A DNA stretch of 64,000 nucleotides from Primulina eburnea (lineage: Eukaryota > Streptophyta > Magnoliopsida > Lamiales > Gesneriaceae). The stretch lies in assembly GCF_022965805.1 (NCBI RefSeq), contig NC_133108.1, positions 41,114,051 to 41,178,050 on the forward strand, given 5' to 3'. The notes beneath the pieces were generated by a model that saw only the letters and a program-made list of their open reading frames with translations, was not told where the DNA came from and did no database searches. Shown here in pieces: positions 61,501 through 64,000 of this stretch. Numbering within the stretch: the first letter of the stretch is position 1; each line of letters starts with the position of its first letter. The position numbers were made by a program, and so were the translations under genes.

Positions 61501-62881
61501 AAAAATTGGGATAAAAGGTGACACAGCAGTGATGGTGTTTGGTAAATTTGGAAACGGATAACAGATTATGCTTGAAATCAGGAACGAACAGGACATGATC
61601 GAGGGTAATACTGTTGTTTATGTCAACTGCTCCTACATGAGTGATTTTGGTGGTATGACCATTTGGCAATTGAATGGACCCCGTGGAATCAGCATATGGC
61701 AAAGAATTATGCAACAAGGTGTGATGGCCAACCATGTGATCGTTGGCCCCTGTATCAATTATCCACTTAGAAGCAGAAGAGGAGCTGTTACCTGCCATGT
61801 TAGCCGAAGCCATGCTCGAATCACCCACTGGTTGGTCCTTCTCAAGCATCTTTAGTATAGCTGCATATTGAGCTGGAGTGAAAAAATTTCCAGTCTCAGT
61901 GCCAGAAGTTGTTTCAACTTGATCCACCACGGCTTGTGGAGTTACTGATATATTTGCTCTCATCATTGGTTTTCCTTTGTCATTCCAGTCCCTATTGGTT
62001 TTCTGATTTGTCCCTCTTGTTGGACCTTTATACAGTTTGTGGCCAGGAGGATATCCAACCAATTTGAAGCAATGCTGTTTAGTATGGCCAAGCATATTGC
62101 AATGGTCACAACGAAAAATATCACGCCTCCTATCTTGTGTAGAAAAAAAACCAGAGGAGGGAACATTCGATTGAGATGGTATGGGACTTAATATGCTTCG
62201 GTGGGATTCTTCTTGAGAGACAATAGCAAATGCCTGAGCTACATTGGGAAGAGGACTCATCATCAACACTTGACTGCGAATGTGCACATAGCTATCATTC
62301 AATCCCTTTAAAAACTGGAGTAATTTGTGTTGTTGGATATATTCCACATATTTCTTTGCCGCTTCACAAGAGCACGTTGGCAAGACAACTAAAGACCCGA
62401 ATTCATCCCATAACTGCCTAAGCTTCGAATAATAAACCGAGATAGAGCAGTTACCTTGCACTAATTGTCCAATTTCCCTATGTAATGTAAAAATTCTGGA
62501 ACCGTTCACCTTGTCGAAGCGTTCCCGTAAATCCTCCCAAACTGTGGCTGCATCAGTTGAGTACACAATGCCCCCAAATATTTCCTTCGACACACTGTTC
62601 ATTAGCCAAGACAACACGATAGCATTGCATCGTTCCCACTGTAGAATAGTATTGGCTCCAGGTGCAGGTCGAGAGCAGCTGCCATCAATGAAGGCCAATT
62701 TGTTTTTGGCGCGTAAAGCGATGACCATCGCTCGGCTCCAGACTCCATAATTTTCAGTGCCGATGAGCTGCTCATTGATCAAATTAAGACCAGGAGTATC
62801 CGATGGATTCACATATAGAGGATCATATGTATCAATTTGATTGGTGTTCAATCCCCATGGCGAACCAGCGGCAGAAGCCAT
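58565..62881 (-). CDS. Copia gag-pol polyprotein, intact
   Basis: A single 1438-aa frame encodes Gag, protease, integrase, reverse transcriptase and RNase H, in Copia order. I start at the ATG giving MASAAGSPWG; the 18 codons upstream are Phe-rich leader. Visible parts are: Gag with a CCHC knuckle (C258, C261, H266, C271); protease DTG (376-378); integrase zinc site H529/H534/C555/C558 and catalytic D586, D649, E685 (35 residues between the last two); RT with QMDVTNAFL and YVDD (1111-1114); and RNase H acidic residues D1286, E1327 and D1363. No stop or frameshift is seen, so translation as one polyprotein is possible. The catalytic sets are complete, so activity is plausible. The clade (perhaps Ale/Retrofit-like) is inferred. 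Confidence 0.95.
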   Translation of the reverse strand: MASAAGSPWGLNTNQIDTYDPLYVNPSDTPGLNLINEQLIGTENYGVWSRAMVIALRAKNKLAFIDGSCSRPAPGANTILQWERCNAIVLSWLMNSVSKEIFGGIVYSTDAATVWEDLRERFDKVNGSRIFTLHREIGQLVQGNCSISVYYSKLRQLWDEFGSLVVLPTCSCEAAKKYVEYIQQHKLLQFLKGLNDSYVHIRSQVLMMSPLPNVAQAFAIVSQEESHRSILSPIPSQSNVPSSGFFSTQDRRRDIFRCDHCNMLGHTKQHCFKLVGYPPGHKLYKGPTRGTNQKTNRDWNDKGKPMMRANISVTPQAVVDQVETTSGTETGNFFTPAQYAAILKMLEKDQPVGDSSMASANMAGNSSSSASKWIIDTGANDHMVGHHTLLHNSLPYADSTGSIQLPNGHTTKITHVGAVDINNSITLDHVLFVPDFKHNLLSVSKFTKHHHCCVTFYPNFCVFQDLSNGKIMGIGKEESGLYHLDNSSLYSKDMERHFCSINNSVHLSPSLFSAVNNHVSHENNENLWHKRLGHISISRMKMLPFLSHEFNMSHCGICPQSKLTRLPFPSKRSFESSHIFQLLHLDVWGPYNTTTYNGERYFLTIVDDFSRATWVYLLHSKLDVLPTFKVFLLLIQNQFSATVKFIRTDNATEFFQAECTTLLNSLGIIHQSSCPYTPQQNGLVERKHRHILEVARALKLQASLPHKYWGDCVLTAVYLINRIPTPLLAKHSPYEALFHHTPSYSHLRVLGCLCYASVLPRGDKFAPRATACVFLGYSSTQKGYRLQDLTTHKFFISRDVQFHESIFPFSHTTAPPPIFSSLPALSTDEDLSISSSPIPAHIISQDAPMPPPIRRSSRESRPPIWTQDFVCSSSHHLPFSPHSITNSVNYSNISSPYRVFLSHISTIKEPNTYKEAVLDPRWQKAMAQELAALDANHTWDLVSLPSGKLPIGNKWVYKVKYHADGRVDRFKARLVAKGYTQLHGIDYHDTFSPVAKITTVRCLLSVAAICNWSLYQMDVTNAFLQGDLDEEIYMTLPEGLRSLRGDSTRLQSEGEIVCRLTKSLYGLKQASRQWNMKFAQHMRLAGFNQSSHDHSLFVKKEHNFITILLVYVDDIVITGNHEPSISSLKEYLHSKIKIKDLGTLKYFLGIEVARSKDGICLNQRKYALELISEAGLAGAKVFNTPMEQNLRLTTKEYDDSIGQKSSLDPLLDDSGSYRRLIGRLIYLTVTRPDICFTVQLLSQFMHNPKASHMEAAVRVLRYLKGAPGQGILLSSQSSLSLTAFCDSDWGTCPMSRRSVTGYCIKLGESLISWKTKKQSTVSRSSAEAEYRAMANTTCEVVWIVEILKDMGMKLQLPVKLYCDNTAALQIAANPLFHERTKHIEIDCHLVREKIRDKLIETSHTSTDQQPADLFTKALSKNQHQYLLCKLGILDLFHA

Positions 62882-63043
62882 TACAAAAAAATGGAAGCAA
62901 AATCTCGGAAAAATGAGATGAAAAAAAAAAAACAAGCAATCGATCCTCTGCTATCGATGTGGAGAATTGAGAAGAATGAAGCTCGAGCTGATGATCTCAG
63001 AAATGAAGATCTCAGGAATCGGCAGTTGATGGCTCTGATACCA

Positions 63044-63197
63044 TATTGAGAAATGAAGCTCACAGCTTCCCGCGAAAGAAACTCAATTTGATTATTAAGA
63101 AAATGATTCAAAAGTTCTTTACAAAGCCCCTAGCTAGTCTTATTTATACTGCCTAACAATTGGTTAAAGTTGCTATATGGTGAAATACGATTTTACA
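63044..63197 (-). repeat. Copia 5' LTR
   Basis: A 154-bp LTR directly followed on the minus strand by the initiator-Met primer-binding site. It is 153/154 identical to the 3' LTR by eye. Confidence 0.92.
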
Positions 63198-63202
63198 GTA
63201 CC

Positions 63203-63433
63203 CAAGAATCACTTTATCTGGAGATATCTAGCGATATAGAAACTTCATAAACCAACAAAATAATAGTTTACAGCATTTCTCGTGCCACATCAATGCATGA
63301 GAGATGGTTTACGACCCAAAGACGTGAAGACAAAAAGATATTCCCATGTACCAGGAAAAAAATCACTCAGTCAAAGCCTCAGGGTCGAACAAGACTACAA
63401 GAGGCCCATCACGCAGGAATTAGCATTTCAGAA
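63203..63433 (-). other. 3' flank of SNU13
   Basis: Probably the 3'UTR and downstream sequence of the gene that follows on the minus strand. The Copia element inserted about 240 bp past its stop codon, so it may lie in or just beyond the transcript end. Confidence 0.5.
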
Positions 63434-63740
63434 TCACATCAGAAGCTTCTCGATGGCATCCTGCATTAGACAATATATAAATTTAGAAATAAAGATATTG
63501 GAGTCGCTCACAAACTACCGTCAACTAATGCAAATTCTGAATATATCATGTCAATAATCTATGAATAAACAGAAAAAAAAATATGCTGGAGCCACTCCCA
63601 CAAATTACCTTCAGTTGCTGTACTTGATATTTCAACTGGCTTCCTTCGTTGCTCGTCACTGAACAAGCGATAATTGGTCTGGTAACTCCACATGCCCGAG
63701 CAAGAGCTTGCTTTGATGGAACAAAAACATAAGGCACATT
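63434..63740 (-). CDS. SNU13: SNU13/NHP2-like protein 1, last two exons (partial)
   Basis: This encodes the C-terminus of the 15.5-kDa L7Ae-family protein that binds kink-turns in U4 snRNA and box C/D snoRNAs in the nucleus and nucleolus. The penultimate exon (63740-63609, 44 codons) reads [18 protein letters not shown] ... TSNEGSQLK ... QQLK. The last exon (63460-63434) reads DAIEKLLM and TGA. Both junctions are canonical (TTGCAG|AATGTG, CTGAAG|GTAATT, ATGCAG|GATGCC) and in phase. The highly conserved [16 protein letters not shown]-binding segment is intact. The remaining exons are not found up to the window edge, so they lie beyond 64000 after an intron of at least 257 bp. The terminal Met where Ile is common is a small oddity. 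Confidence 0.88.
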
Positions 63741-63743
63741 CTG

Positions 63744-64000
63744 CAATCAAAACCAAAAGGTCAGATAACTTGTTAGCCTCTGAAATAGCCACTCAACACA
63801 ACAAAAGGATATCAAACTTGTACCAGCACTTTTTAAGTTATTTTTTAAGTGTAACAGAATATAGCAGCACAATTATTTCTGTACGCGTACCGCTTCTTAT
63901 GTCGTTTGGTCTTGAAATGATCATCCCTCACACTCGTGTTGGCAAAATAAAGGCTGAAGTTGCAAAGGAAAACGTGCTAAAAATCAGTTCCAACCAAAAC
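63744..64000 (-). other. Intron of SNU13, to window edge
   Basis: Sequence upstream (minus strand) of the penultimate exon, with no match to the expected preceding exon. It is taken as intron. An open frame here on the minus strand that runs into the exon is a shadow. Confidence 0.55.

Larger units (their letters stand above)
58404..63197 (-). mobile_element. Complete young Ty1/Copia retrotransposon
   Basis: The 4794-bp element has two 154-bp LTRs (58404-58557 and 63044-63197) that differ at one position (CCTCTAG against CCCCTAG), so insertion is recent. Read on the minus strand, the LTR begins TGTAAAATCG and ends TTTCTCAATA (TG...TA, not the usual TG...CA). The perfect 5-bp duplication GTACC (58399-58403 and 63198-63202) fixes these ends. 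The primer-binding site TGGTATCAGAGCC (initiator Met tRNA, 63043-63031) directly abuts the 5' LTR. The polypurine tract TGAGGGGGAG (58567-58558) abuts the 3' LTR and overlaps the stop codon. One uninterrupted polyprotein lies between. All parts needed for autonomy appear present. Confidence 0.95.

Noticed and set aside
60091..62166. Other-frame ORFs inside the Copia element
   Set aside because: Shadows of the intact polyprotein frame.
63559..63792. Second minus-strand frame over the SNU13 exon
   Set aside because: Wrong phase; the [13 protein letters not shown] frame with splice sites is the real one.

Overview
This is a plant nuclear window. The sequence is AT-rich and intron-rich with canonical GT-AG junctions. 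It carries a plant-type R2R3-MYB gene, an ABCB1-type auxin transporter, S-adenosylmethionine synthetase with a leader intron, a complete Ty1/Copia retrotransposon, and many short DNA transposons. Gene structures and repeat style fit a eudicot, perhaps an asterid, but the order cannot be fixed from sequence alone.

Layout. (1) 0.6-3.8 kb: a decayed CDKG/CDK11-like kinase pseudogene and the 3' third of a SAM synthetase gene on the minus strand. (2) 4.1-6.7 kb: a possible tiny gene of six micro-exons encoding 53 aa; a decayed copy lies at 10.6-11.4 kb. (3) 11.4-18.0 kb: a tandem array of ~690-700 bp units. Each joins fragments of an unrecognised exon pair to TRIM-like LTR pieces. Two solo LTRs, each with a perfect 5-bp target duplication, interrupt it. 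(4) 18.0-18.9 kb: tandem and inverted TRIM-like repeats with initiator-Met primer-binding sites on the minus strand. (5) 19.0-22.1 kb: a second copy of the kinase-to-SAMS segment, here with the complete SAM synthetase gene. (6) 22-32 kb: gene-poor, with AT microsatellites, a dead hAT element and a minisatellite. (7) 32.1-33.5 kb: an R2R3-MYB gene of the RAX/MYB36 type. (8) 33.5-51.8 kb: gene-poor. It holds a very abundant MULE-like MITE with 9-bp target duplications, a hAT-like element, a Helitron, a SINE, fold-back elements and a TIR element full of GCGACGG palindromes. (9) 51.8-57.4 kb: a ten-exon ABCB1 gene. (10) 58.4-63.2 kb: an intact, very young Copia element on the minus strand. (11) 63.4 kb to the edge: the last two exons of SNU13/NHP2L1 on the minus strand.

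The host genes do not form a pathway or operon; they are independent plant loci (methyl-donor synthesis, transcription control, auxin export, spliceosome/snoRNP core). The unifying theme is turnover: segmental duplication, tandem amplification of a captured gene fragment, and nested insertions whose order can be read from target-site duplications. The least expected structures are the micro-exon gene and the captured-exon/TRIM array.
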